64,000 nucleotides of DNA, from positions 26,334 through 90,333 of the forward strand of contig DF237321.1 in assembly GCA_000708835.1 (NCBI GenBank). The letters are read 5' to 3'. The translations under genes were made by a program, and so were the position numbers. Positions 34,001 to 45,776 of the stretch are shown here, in pieces (the stretch's first letter is position 1; every line of letters starts with the position of its first letter). The notes beneath the pieces are model-generated. The model was not told where the DNA came from, did not search any database, and was given only the letters and a program-made list of their open reading frames with translations. The DNA is from Klebsormidium nitens. Lineage: Eukaryota > Streptophyta > Klebsormidiophyceae > Klebsormidiales > Klebsormidiaceae.

Positions 34001-37000
34001 CCGAGACCAGCTGCGCACTGTGCGCAATACGATGAGCATTCGAAGCTGCACATATTTGGAAAATTCCTCTACTTGTTTCCGCCACTAAAATTGGCATCCT
34101 ACTCCGTTTGCAGGGAAGACCATCTGCAAGAGCAGCTGCGCACGGCACGCGACACGTTGAGCAACATGCAGAAGCTGCACGAGTACGGGCAGAGCCAGCT
34201 GTTCGAGCTGCGGACGCAGTCGGAGGAGGAGCGCGCCGTGCGCCACTCGGAGCTGACGCTGCTCACGGACGAAGTGGAGCGGGCGCAGGCGCGGCTGATG
34301 CAGCTGGAGAAAGAGAAGGTGGGAAGTTTGAAAACTTTATGGCGGCCTTGATCTGCGAGGGCGGGTGTGGAGAATAGCGTACAGAATTTGATCTCAGGTT
34401 CCGGATCTCAGGACATTCCGGATCTGAGGAAACGACCGCCGGGGGTTCAGTTCTCTCCTATTCTGCAACCCCTCTTACAATGTCTGCGAATTTCACGCGG
34501 CCGCCCGGTGAAAGTGAGGAATACGATCAGCGCCGTTCGATGCAAATTCTTGCAAACCGAAGGGCCTAGATTCTTTGTCCGCGACCGGCGGACTCCGGAG
34601 TCGTACGATACATACTACAGGTGTCGCCGGTCCCGAGATCGGGAAAGGACCTGAGGTTAGGAATTTTGTGCGCTATTCTCCACACCCGCCCTCTCTAGAG
34701 ACTCCGAGGGCCAGTGCGTGAGGCGATGTTCGTATAGCAAGAGAATGGCGGGGCCGTTGAGCAGCGCTTTACTTTCTAGTGATCGACATCTGAAACCGCT
34801 ACAGAGTGTGAGCTTAGCTCGGTCGATGAAGTGCTTTTGTACGTTCACTTCGAGGATTTGGGGTAAACTTTATTTCTGAGGTTTTTGAAACCTTCACAAC
34901 TTTGGACGGCGGTCGAAGGGCATCCTGCACATCGAAAGACTGCGAAGTCAGGTGCGAGAGCTGCAACCAAGGTCGAGTGTAGACGTGACCGATGGATGGT
35001 ATCTCAGCTGTTTGCTCTAGATACCCGCGAAGCTTAAGCCCAAAGAATTTACAGTATTGACGAGTATACAGAAATGGAAAAGGTCACAGGAGACCTATGA
35101 GCCAGGTCCAGACGTTTGACTTGGATCAGATTTAATCTCGATTGGTCGTACGCGATCTATTGTTCGAAAGAGATTTTTTTGTGCAGAATTGAGGGCCGAA
35201 AATTTGGGACCTTACTTCGTTCTAAATACAGCAAGAGCGTTGCATTTTCTGCGAGCACATGAGCACCTAAATCCTCCTGTGAACCTGCTTCAGCGCTTGT
35301 ACGTTGGGTTTGCCGCACCTCACAATCCGCGTAAGTATTCTGCAAATTTTGACGTACACACTTCCAGACAACTCAAATACGTCGCCTTCCTGCGGGCACA
35401 GGAAGACTTGCGGAGCCAGGTCCAGACATCCAACGAGGGCGGGGGCGTTCGGACGTCCGAGCCGCACCTTATTGAATCACTCTCTTTGCGATGCTGACCA
35501 AGAGGTGGAATTTGAGACTCCAGACAGCGCGCGAATGCTGCCTTTTTGCGTGAGCAGGAGGACTTGCGGGGCCAAGTCCAGGCGTCCAACGAGGGCGGGG
35601 GCGTGCGGACGTCCGAGCCGCCCTTTCTGATAAAGAACTGCTCTGCGATGCTGACTAAGAGCTGGAGATTGAGACTCCAGACAGCGCGCGAATGCTGCCT
35701 TTTTGCGTGAGCAGGAGGACCTGCGGGGCCAGGTTCAAGCGTCCAACGAGGGCGGGGGTGTCCGGACGTCCGACCCGTATGACGACAGCCACCTGGAGGC
35801 GGCGCTGCTGGCGAAGGAGAAAGTGATCAGCGAACTGCACGCGGAGCTGCACAAACTAGAGACGGCACTTGCGGGGGAGAAGGAGGAGCGGCTGGCGGAG
35901 ATTAAGAAGCTGCACGTGGCACTCGACGAGAAGGTGGGGCTCCGGATTTTAGGAAACTACATTGATCAAGGTTTGGAAGACTTCGGTATAAACGAGGAAA
36001 GCATGGCAGAACCAGACATGGATTCGTGCTTTCCAAAGTGCTCCAATGCTTCCTGTGCGTGTATCTTTGTTCATGTTGATCCACGAGCGCTGGCTGATTG
36101 AGAAGTCATAGGAAGCCGTCGACGATAAGTTGACTTGGAGGGGTTTACCTCTTTCTTTATCTTTGCCTTCAAGGAGTGGTCCTAACCATAAGCACACCGT
36201 CATAGTCGCTTCACCATCTTCACAAACCTGTCTGGTAGCCGATGTCAACAGCTCGAAGCGGATTGCTGCAGGGCCGCTGCAAAGCAGGGTCGACGGTCTG
36301 TGCAAGCAGCTGACGACCAAAGCTGTGGCGCAAAGATGCAGCGTTGAAAGCGCGCATTCACCCCTCCTGATCTCTTTTTGCAGGTTGCTGAAGTTCAAAA
36401 CCTTCAAGCCGAGCTCCTTCAGCAGCAAGCCGACGTTGAAACAGGCCAAAATGCTGTGAAAGCAGGTGCAAGAGAAGGATGTCGAGGCGCTTTCAAGCCG
36501 CGCTCTTGAAATTGCTTTTCAAGCTCCCGTGTCTTGCTCCACAGGTTTCTGAAGTTGAAAGCCTCAACGCCGAGCTCCTCAGCCGCCGACATCGAAGCAC
36601 TTGGACGTTTTGCGCAAGCGGGTGAAGACATAGTCAGCCAAAGCAGTCTTTGATATGCTCGCTTCTTGAAGCATTCTAATCTCTGTTCACAGGTTTCTGA
36701 AGTTGAGAGCCTCAAAGCCGAGCTTCTCCAGCGGCCGACTTCGAAGCAGGTGGATGATCTGCGCAAGCAGGTGAAGATCCTGCAGGCGGTGGGGTACAAC
36801 TCGGTGGAGGCGGAGGACTGGGAGATTGCGACACGTGGCGACGACATCGGCAAGCTGGAGACGCTGCTGCTGGACAAGAACCGGCGGCTCGAGCACGAGC
36901 TGACGCAAGCAAAGGTGGGCGGGGCTGAAATGGGAGAAGTGCTTGATTAGAGTGGTTGCTAATGGTCCGCAAATGTGATCAAACTGAAGTAGCTTTAGCT

Positions 37001-40000
37001 ATCGAGCACGAGCTGTCGCAAGCAAAGGTGGGCGGGGCAGGAATGGGAGAAGTGCTTAACTAGAGTGGTCGAAAACTTGTCTGCCTATGTGATCAAAACC
37101 GAAGTCGCGCTATCTTTCGAGCACGAGCTTTTATCTTTCGAGCACGAGCACGAGCAAGCAAAGGTGGGCGCGCTGAAAACGGTATTGAGGTTCGATATTT
37201 CTCGTGATAATTCGGATGAATCAGTTGTATGCGGCTGGTCAAAACAGGCGGCTCGAGCGAAAGCCTCCAGAAATGGAGGTGCGCCGTTGAGCACAGGCCC
37301 GTAATCCTGGGGCTTTTGAATATCCAAACCAGATGCTGAATGCCTGGAGCGCTCCTTCATCTCCTTCTCGACTGATTCAGGAAATCGACCACTCTGAAGC
37401 AGGTACTACAATCCATCTGTGCCAAGCCTTTCATTGGGAGCTTGCGACGTCGGCGAGCATTTTTTCGGGGCCATCAGCTCCTTCAATGCTCGCTTCAGAG
37501 CTGCCTACTGTTTTGAATCCTACATAGAAACAAATGCCGAATTGAGCCACCTCTTCGCAGGTGCAACTGTCAGAGCGGAGTGCGGAGGCTGAGAAAGCCC
37601 TCCAAAAAGTAAAGGAGCTATCGGCCAAGATCGAGGAGCAACGGGACCTCATCGTGCGGCTGGAAGAGGACATACAAAAGGTGGGCCGTCGTTGCGGTTT
37701 CCCTATACTTGGCAGATTGTGCGTGCTCTGCTGCTTTCTTAGCGCAGCTGACTTTTCGTTCTTAAAGAAAACGGTTGTAGGTTACATGGCTGGGGGTCCG
37801 ACTTGCTCTGGACTCTTCCCCTGTTTTGAGCATCAGCTTCGCTGCTCGCGGTTGAAACCACCGGAATGCAACACTCCTTTGTGACCCTTCTACAGACCTG
37901 GTGTCATAGACTTTCTCTGTCGGTGGCACCTTTGTACGGGTAAAGAGGCAACGAGCCTCTGAGATGCGGCTCTTTTAAGGTGGCAGTGTCTCGCTTGAAG
38001 ATTGCCCGGTCGATGTAATCCACAGGCCGGAGGCAGCAGTCTTACTCCTGCTTTCCATTCTCGCAGGGCTTCTCAGCGGAGCGGCGGTCGAGCAGGGAGG
38101 AGCCGTGGGGAGAGCCGGCGCAGGAGCGAGGCGTGACGGCTCTGCTTCAGGTGCGACCTGCCACGTTTCAAGCACGCACTTGAATCACCCGCCCTTGAGT
38201 ATATCAGACTTTGACATCGCTTGATCAACTCTCAACTTGTTGTTATCGGTGTGCACGGCCCTGAATGTAACGACGACGCTGGCGGGCCAGCGCGTTCAGT
38301 TCAAGCAGCGCATGAGCCAGCTGAACCTTTTCAGCTCAAACTTCCGGAATTACGTCATTCTTTTGCAAGGCTCCAATTCTTCCGCCCACGTCTCGTTCCC
38401 CGGGCAGGAAAAATTGAGGGCGAAACGACAGCATGCGGTCATCGGTCATTGAGGGCCCGTGGCACCGGTCTCCGTCCATATTGTGTCCCAATCCTCTCAA
38501 AATTCTCATTTACGGGCTCTCATAAGCCCCTCTATCTCTCTAGGCCGGCAAGAGCGAGGGCGAGAATCAGAGCATGCTGGCTGTTATTGCGGGCCAGCGC
38601 GAACGGTTCAAGCAGCGCATAATCCGCTGAAGCCTTGAACTCTGAATTATTTGAGAACGTCTTAGCGCTGCACGATCCTGAACGACCCCCCTTCCAATTA
38701 TGTCGTAACTCTACCCGGGTTGGCGAGCGCCTTTCTTTCCTTTTAAGTCCCAATCTAGTAAGTCCCAATCTAGTATTGTCTGATCTTAGATCCTCACTTG
38801 ATGCTCGATTGTTCCCCGATTCATTACTCTCTGCTCCCTGACTTCTCAGGCCGGAAAAAGCGAGGGCGAGGATCACAGCATGCTGGCGGTGATTGCTGGG
38901 CAGCGTGACCGCTCCAAGCAGCGCATGAACCAGCTGGCACAAATGAGCTGAAAGTTTTAAACCTGCAAATTTCTAGCACTTCACAACTGGCGACTCAGAT
39001 TCGCTTCTCTCGGCAGGCCGGCAAAAACGAGGGCGAGGATAACAGCATGCTGACTGCAATCGGGGGCTGCGTGACCGCTTCCAGCTGAGTATGAACCAGC
39101 CCCAAAATTTCGAGCTCTGAACTCCTAGGACTGCCTCATCTAACTATGATTTTCCTTCTTACCTGTCTCGTTCGTTCTCCCAGGCCGGCAAAAGCGAGGG
39201 CGAAGACCACAGCATGCTGGCTGTTATCGCGGGCCAGCGCGACCGGTTCAAGCAGCGCATGAACCAGCTGGACGAGGAGCTGCGGACGGCCAAAGACCGT
39301 ATCCGGACGCTGACGGTGGACCTGGAGCGGATCAAGGCGGACAACGTGGCGCTGTACGAGAAGATGCGCTTCGTGCAGGACTATCAGAAGGGGGACGTCA
39401 CCGCACGGGGCAATCGGAAGGTGAGCCGCTGGGAGTCGCTTTGGGGATCGCAGTGGTCGATCGTGGATCTAGATGCTTTTCTTGTACGAGGCTTGCGCTT
39501 CAAGCAGGAAAATCAGAAGGTGACGTGCGTAAGGTAAGCCGCTCTGATTTGTTCCAGGAATTGTTTTAGTTGAGGTCTGAGCTGAATGCATGTTTTGTAC
39601 GAGAAGATGCGCTTCGTGCACCAGTATAGAAGGGGGACGTTACCGCGTGGGGCAATCAAAAGGTGGGCCCTTAGGATAAACGTCATATTGTGTGGGTCGG
39701 CCTTGCAATTCTGTTGAAACGGATGCGCTATAGTAGCGGGAGCAACAGAAGGAAGTCGTTTCGCTGGCGAGCAGGATAAGTAGAAATATATCCTTGATTT
39801 GGATTTTGGTGGTCATCCGGCCGATCTTGGATGATCTCATTGGACGCATCTTCTGTACAAAGACGATGCCGTCTTGCAGAACTAATGGAAGGGTGATGTC
39901 ACCACCAAGACCGGGCGGAAAGTGGGCCGCTTGGGTAGTGCTTACACATATTTCGGCTGCACTTGGTTTGCTACGAGGAGAACTTGCTCTGGTCAAGAAA

Positions 40001-42365
40001 GAAGGGGGGACGTCAAGGCTCAGGACGGGCAAACTGGGGCACGACTGAACATTGGTTTCAGGGACATAACATTGTGGAGACCGGATCGCCCCGACCAAAG
40101 TCAGCGTTTAACAGTCTGCTCTTTATGTACCGGACCAGCTTTTAATCTCGTTATTAATCAAATGATTATCTGGGCTGCAAATGGTTTTCTTCGATGACGA
40201 AAAGGTCGAAAATTATTTTGGCGCGGTAAAGGCTGATAGTGGTCACTTTTAACGGAACTCTGCTACTTTGACGAATTGTCGGGACCCTCCGCCAAAATGT
40301 CTGATGGATTGAAATGAATTATTTGGCACCCGAACCGACGAAATCAAATGCTGGTACGGTCGTAGCCGTTTTAGACAAAGTTTGAGCTCCTTCGGTTTGT
40401 TCGTGCAGGGCGCGGTGGACTTGGAAGCCGGTGCTGACGTGGAGGGCCGCTACAAGAAGCTGTACGAGGAGAATATCGACCCCTTCAAGGAGTTCTCTCG
40501 AAAGGTGAGAAAGTGTAACGGGGAAAACATCATCACCAAGCTTTGTTGCCGCCTGTCGGGTTTGCCTGTGACGCACAGGCAGAACGGAAGGCCGACGCAG
40601 GGACCGAGGGACTATGCTTTTCATACCCCGGATTGGCATTCAAAGCGAATGCGTGACAACCTCTAACACCCATCCGGAAGGTGAGGAAGCGTCAGAAGGA
40701 AAACGGTTGTTCCAAACGCGTAATGCCTCCTGAATCTGCTTAGGTTGGTTGATGCCCGGCTTTGTAATCAAATAGGATCGACAGATCTCTGTTGTCAAGT
40801 AAGTTGAGCAGGCCCGGACAGCTTTGGGCTTGGGTCGGCCCCCGGTTGCAAAGCTTTCGGTAGAGAGCAGGACTTGCTAACCTGGCAAACTCTCTTAGTC
40901 ACAAGCGATCTCAGGAGCTTACTGCCATAACTGCAGTCAGAGAATGGAAACGGTGCTGAGAGAGCGCGAACCTTACCTGGCCCATGATTTCGATATCACT
41001 CGGGCATCTCAAATCAAAGGGACAGCGATTTGAAGGAAGAGCGGCGATTCGCAGTCTAATACCATCGAAACACTCAGACCCTTTTGCTCGGTTTTTATGC
41101 AGGAACGAGATCAGCGCTACAAAGAGCTAGGGCTGCGGGACAAGATTGCGCTCACAAGTGGTCGTTTCCTTATGGCCAACAAGTGAGTCACAAGTGATCA
41201 AAGCCATCTTGCGTCCCTTTGCTGTGCGAGGAGTTAAGCTCTGTAAAGGTCCTCTGACCGCCCGCCAGAGTCTGGCGGAAAAAACCTCGTTCCCTCCTTG
41301 TATCGCCAACGACCATTTTGTCAACGTGTTTCCCGCAGATGCACCATCAAGTCAAATGTTTCGAAGCTTCAGGTTTTAACAGATTGCTAGAACGTTCACA
41401 GATTGATCGAGTGTCAATGAAATGGACGGGTGAACAAGAGCGCTTGATAAGTCACCTGACGTCTTGCTCCAAATTGCCCGGACGTTCGTCTTCTTCTACC
41501 GGTTGTAAAGTCGAGGCTACTCTTGAGGTTTGTGAAGCTTTAGGATCTGGTATCAAGAGTTACAGGTATATCAAAGTGGGTGACGTCATCCTACACTTAG
41601 CTCCTGACTATAAAGTCGAGGCTAATCTTGAGGTTTGTGAGACCTTAGGATTTCGTATCAAGAGTCACAGGTATTTCAAAGTGGGTGACGTCATCCTGCA
41701 GATTTGCCCGGACGTTCGTCTTCTTCTACTCGGTTGCGCTGCACCTGCTGGTCTGGTTCACCATGTACCGGCTCAGTATGCAGAACGTGGAGCACATCAA
41801 GGACTGCAACAACGCAGCGCAGGTGAGACGGGCTGGCAGGGCTGGTTCAAGTGTGCAGCGTCCTCTTTTCCGTTTGTTTCCTTCAGATACGGTGGAGTAT
41901 ATTTGTTTCTGATTCATCAACTGGAGACAAAGAGTATCATAAGGTTGTTCCTCAAGCTGCAAAGACGGCAACAATGAGCGCAGGTGAGACGGGCTGGCAA
42001 GGCAACCTAGACGCTGTAGCGTCCTCTCTGTTGCCTTTCTCCGGTTTGTAAGGGCCTACCGTCTTGAATATTGGAGACGAGCGACAAACCTCCGTTATGC
42101 TTCGCTAGCAAAAAGGGAATTTCTTGTTACCGCACTGGCCCACTTGCTTATGCTTGGAGCTTCCGTTTCAGAATCGCGAGTTACGGTGATGTATTACTCT
42201 CCTTTTGATGGGCACGTATGTGTGGCGCAAGTTCTGAAAACTTGGTGATGTCACTTTTCCATTAGTCCTGGTCTTAGAACCTTCAAAGAATGCCCGGTTG
42301 AACATATTTTGCTTTCCGTGCAGATTGCGTTTGAGACGCGCGGTCAAGGGACCAACCTTTTGTAA
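31046..42365 (+). CDS. CASP: Protein CASP, Golgi coiled-coil membrane protein (golgin), 15 exons
   Basis: Tail-anchored Golgi golgin implicated in vesicle tethering. Exons: 31046-31160, 31606-31716, 32184-32362, 32673-32774, 33111-33247, 34114-34318, 35715-35933, 36693-36914, 37561-37680, 38067-38150, 39184-39420, 40409-40504, 41103-41182, 41702-41822, 42324-42365. Every phase agrees and the product is 689 residues, the length of the land-plant protein. Matches run the full length: LDEQGLRIAEHQE, SYQE-like AYQEEVDNLTKRAKFGENAF, RRLEERNRQLEQQMEEKV, VDDLRKQVKILQAVGYNSVE, EGRYKKLYEENIDPF, LGLRDKIALTSGRFLMANK. Most of it is coiled coil. A single membrane span lies at about residues 641-660 (starting FVFFYSVALH), followed by a short tail ending TNLL. 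The introns are unusual: they hold many decayed copies of neighbouring exons, listed separately. Confidence 0.96.
33686..34050 (+). repeat. Three decayed copies of CASP exon 6 in the preceding intron
   Basis: Copies begin at 33686, 33874 and about 33992. The first two follow a CGCAG or CAG acceptor like the real exon at 34114. All share GACCATCTxCxAGAxCAGCTGC and the AAGCTGxAC segment. Copy 1 stays open (REDHLREQLQ...MQKLYGF). Copy 2 has a TAA after EDHL. Copy 3 is frame-shifted. Upstream pyrimidine-rich intron sequence is copied too, so the unit was exon edge plus flanking intron. Confidence 0.85.
35340..35714 (+). repeat. Tandem copies of CASP exon 7 start with flanking intron
   Basis: Two copies of the first 60-70 bp of exon 7 begin at 35402 and 35558, ahead of the real exon at 35715. 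Each reads EDLR(S/G)QVQ(T/A)SNEGGGVRTS after a CAG acceptor. The 35491-35557 and 35648-35714 segments are nearly identical intron, including GACTCCAGACAGCGCGCGAA. The spacing is about 156 bp. After the shared part the copies degenerate. These are the least diverged relics in the gene, so probably the youngest. Confidence 0.9.
36384..36640 (+). repeat. Two decayed copies of CASP exon 8 start in the preceding intron
   Basis: Copies start at 36384 and 36545, each right after a CAG, ahead of the real exon at 36693. They read V(A/S)EV(Q/E)(N/S)L(Q/N)AELL and then lose homology or frame. The second extends further, to a degenerate equivalent of LRKQVK. Spacing is about 150-160 bp. Confidence 0.85.
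36890..37170 (+). repeat. Tandem copies of CASP exon 8 end with its donor
   Basis: The 3' end of exon 8, TCGAGCACGAGCTGACGCAA then GCAAAG and a GTGGGC donor, plus about 90 bp of following intron (GGGAGAAGTGCTT), is repeated from about 37001. A third, shorter and internally reduplicated copy starts near 37115. Unit length is about 112 bp. The relics therefore include donor-side as well as acceptor-side duplications. Confidence 0.85.
38276..39107 (+). repeat. Four decayed copies of CASP exon 11 start
   Basis: Copies begin at about 38276 (partial), 38544, 38850 and 39017, ahead of the real exon at 39184. The last three follow a TAG or CAG acceptor and share GCCGGxAAxAxCGAGGGCGA and AGCATGCTG. 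They read AGKSEGE(N/D)(H/Q)SMLAVIAGQR before a stop or frame loss just after the KQRM segment. Each has a pyrimidine-rich stretch upstream resembling that of the true exon. Confidence 0.9.
39476..39935 (+). repeat. Decayed copies of CASP exon 11 end in the following intron
   Basis: Segments near 39476, 39594, 39722 and 39848 resemble the exon 11 end (TACGAGAAGATGCGCTTCGT through GGGGACGTCACCGCACGGGG and a GTGAGC-like donor). The copy at 39594 is clearest, with AGAAGATGCGCTTCGTGCA and GGGGACGTTACCGC followed by GTGGGC. The others are heavily diverged; the one near 39848 keeps GTGATGTCACCACCAAGACC. Confidence 0.7.
41472..42045 (+). repeat. Exon 14 relics and a 105-bp tandem intron repeat in CASP
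   Basis: The start of the membrane-span exon (TTGCCCGGACGTTCGTCTTC) occurs at about 41475 and in the real exon at 41702. Between them a 105-bp unit beginning TAAAGTCGAGGCTA is present twice (41506-41610, 41611-41715), overlapping the true acceptor. The exon 14 end with its donor (GCGCAGGTGAGACGGGCTGG) recurs near 41976. So this exon has relics on both sides. Confidence 0.85.
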
Positions 42366-43231
42366 ATGTGCATGAAGTCAAGACTGCCATTGAATATGTG
42401 TCTGTAAATTGTCGGTCTTTCTGGTTTGCATTGACAAATTGCGGTCATCGTAACGATTATCCACCTGTATCATCCTGCAACCATTGTCGGCTTCATTGAT
42501 TGCATAAGAGGGTTCCAGCTTGCTTTGCCACTTGTCGGCCTGGTCCTTGTTACACTTGTGCAAGGCCACCTTAGTGAAAGGATGTTCTGATTGCTGTCTA
42601 AAGCGCTTTTTCAACAGATTCGTGGGATGAGGCAATAGAAAGTTCGTGGGATAATGCACATGCAATTGCTGCCGCTATCAGTCTTCCTGGGCGAGAAGTA
42701 GCACTGTGATAATCGGAAAAACATTTCATTTCTGCACACAATGCAGCATGCGTGGCTGATCGCAATTACTCAACCTCCTATGTCTGCTGCGCACGAGGAT
42801 CGACAGGGCCGCCACTGAGCGCACATACAGTGTATGAAAAAATGCATGGCCAAAGAGGAGTGTGAGTACGCGCTAATGCATGAGGCTTCGGCACATTTCT
42901 TACTCTGGAAAAAGGGGTTCACATGGGCACTGAGGCGCAGGCATGCAAGATGAGGATTATTGTCCGGCTGGTCGCACAAGTCCGTTTGGAGATGCAGCGC
43001 TTTGTCAAGCAAGCTGCCCAATGCCAGGATGCTGAGGACCATCGAGCAGATCTTGTGCCAATTCTCTGTAAAATACCTTCACCTTTTTCCAGCCAGAAAC
43101 TGCTCAAAGTACCCCTTCAAGAAGGGCATGCAAGAAGAGCTTCTGAAGAGCATGTTCCAACGAGTTGTGGCTACATCTATATTTGTATGCTGTTCTGCCC
43201 CATCCGATGATGTTCCCTTCCGCTCTTCCGC
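42366..43231. other. Convergent intergenic region
   Basis: About 870 bp between the 3' ends of CASP (+) and plastid L17 (-). No coding exon is recognised. It should contain the two 3' UTRs. Confidence 0.5.
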
Positions 43232-45776
43232 TTATACCAACTCGATCACCGCCATCGGCGCGTTGTCCCCCCGCCGCGACTGAGTCCTCATGATCCTCGT
43301 GAACCCGCACGTCCTCTCCTTATACCTTTCGGGCGCTTCCGCGAATAGCGCAGCGACGACCTGCTTATCGTAAATGAAAGCAAGCGCTTGTCTCCTCTGG
43401 TGCAGGCTGTTCCCGCGCGCCAGCGTAATAATCTTATCGACGTACTTAGGGAGAGCGCGGGCGCGGGCCCTCGTGGTCTTGATCTTTCCGTGCCGAAGGA
43501 GCTCGGTGGTCAGCCCCCGAAGAAGCGCTTTCCGCTGGTCGGCGGGGCGGCCCAACCGGTGGATCCGCTTTCCGTGCCGCATAGCGAAGACGCGCGCGCC
43601 GTTGCTGGGGTTGGTGAGTGTCCACCCGACTTGCCTCTCTGCAAGTTCGCGGTGGTTGCATTAGGAGAGTGTTTACCGGACCTTATCAAGAGCAAGGATG
43701 ACGCCTTGGTGTAACAAAGTGAGGTCGGGACATGAAGAATTCGCACAGAGCTTGCAATAACTTTGCGTCGAATCTGATGCAAAGATCCAACGAGGGGGAA
43801 GAAATCCAAGCATCAGGCTGTCGAATGTAACCCCGAGCTCAATCAAGAAAGCAAGCAAGGCTGGGAAGTCACATCCAAACCCCTCTCCCTCTATGAAAGT
43901 GTCTGGTAAGAGAATGGGGACGGGAAAGAGATGCAAGAAACAGGACATCATAGAAGTTAGGTAAACAGTCCACAAGTGACCCCAAGCAGCAAAGGGACTT
44001 CAGAACCGCACATAATTGACAGCCCCAACACCTTCCTGAAAAGAGGATTTGCTTGAAGCATAAACAGAATGGACGAGAATTAGCACCAGGATGGTTAAAA
44101 AGTCCCCTGCCAAGGTAGTTCTTCACTCTTAGCATCACAAGAATCCAGCTGCAAGATTTGATTTGGACAGCGCGAAAAACATCTGGAGGTCATTCTTTGT
44201 TCCGAAAAGGCATTTACTCGCCATATGCGTTTGCCAAAACATTCAGATGGCCACAGGGAGCTCAAACTGCATTAGCAAGCATTCGGCACCGGATACTGTT
44301 GGTACGAGTCCACTTCCAGACAGTCGAACTGCTTCTGCACAGCGCCAATGCCGTACATATTGACTTTGTTCACCCGAGGAAATCCTGATCAAAGCCCTCT
44401 GCGTCTTCGGTTCAACTCCTGTCAAGTCGGGAGGGTCTCAAAAACCACAATGTATTCTAGCCTGATTCAAAGCTGCAGCTTCGCAATACTGTCCACTCCG
44501 ACCAGCCAGGATACGAAAGATTGAAAACAGCTGGGGTCAGTCACGACATGGAGCATCACCACCGAAACCCAGATTCAAGGGCGTCAAATCACAGGAGAAC
44601 ACCACCAACAAATTAAAGTATCTTGGTTATCCGAAGGCCCTGCTAAGTACACTTGCACTGCACCGCCGTTGTTATGGGCATGGAAAAAGCTGCGGAGACT
44701 TTCCAAGCGGGGCAGGCAGTCAGAATGTCCAGCATCTGTTCTTCACTCCGCCTTTGCCTCAAAAAGCACGACGTGGTGCCACAGAATTGTGTTGCTGCAA
44801 TCAAAATCTCAAACACCATACAATGAACAGCGTGCCAATAAGGCAAGTGGCCCTAAAAGCTGTGCACCAGGACAAATTGCACGCGCAAGCGAGACCAAAA
44901 CGCTGGAAGTCACAATGAGAAAATCTGAAGAGAACGCTGCATTGGACAATCTTCTGTCTCCATTGTTGTTCCCACCATAAATAGACCCAAAAAACCATCC
45001 TTCAACCATCGAAATTCTTGGAAGACAATGCGCTACTGCGCCACTGACTAAACCATACCACATCAATCACAAGATACCAGGGTTCCTTAGGTAGAACAGA
45101 GATACACCATCACAGTTTCCCCTGCCATGGACACTGATGCCACAACGGCACCCGAGTTTCTCAATGACAACGACGGGCAAACACTGATGTGCAGAGGATG
45201 TTCACGGAAGGATAAGAAACCGTTACCAGGAGAACGATCGCTTGGGCTGCCATCAACATTGATACGAACTTGCAGAAAAAATCATCCCCAAAGAAGCAGA
45301 AACACATTCCGCTAACACATATCGGCTGTGCAACTTACTTTCAAACGGTACAGAAGAACATATGAAGGAACAATACAAAGACGAGAAGCCCGTAACATTG
45401 GCCGAACGACAAGACAAGTGAAAAAACCAACCCGCTGGATAGGCCATGAGAGGTGCGATGACAGGAGTAAAATGGCTCTTTTCAATGCACGGACACAGAG
45501 CAGAGAAGATGTGTCCCATTTCGGTTTAGGAACTGAAGTCTGACGAAGCATCGACCAAACCGACAAGCAAAGCGCATTACCACAACATTCAGAATGTAGG
45601 CACGTACCTGAGCTCAACCCAAGAGCATTCGCCCTCTGCAACCCCGAGAATGCTGGCAGAGCGCACATGCTCCTGCAAGCAACTGGTCTCCTAGGAGTGC
45701 ACACTCTTTGTGCGGGGCGTAGCCCGATTGAGGGGAGGGCTGCCTGGAGAGACGCCATGCAGAAAGACGAAGCCAT
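43232..45776 (-). CDS. RPL17: Plastid ribosomal protein bL17 with transit peptide
   Basis: Component of the plastid 50S subunit. Two exons: 45776-45608 and 43638-43232, separated by a 1.97-kb intron; phases agree (1+2) and the product is 191 residues. Exon 1 is a typical transit peptide rich in Ser, Ala and Arg without acids ([36 protein letters not shown]). Exon 2 holds the full L17 domain: [81 protein letters not shown] and the AFSGL in the leader match land-plant plastid L17. I saw no further exon in the intron. It is divergent from U2AF35. Confidence 0.95.

Noticed and set aside
36384-39107. Regularly spaced repeats in CASP introns as a CRISPR-like or satellite array
   Set aside because: Each repeat family matches a neighbouring exon edge, so they are exon relics rather than an independent array.
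44330-44430. tRNA-like T-arm string (GGTTCAACTCC)
   Set aside because: No matching acceptor stem, D-arm or anticodon arm at the proper distance; it lies in the L17 intron.
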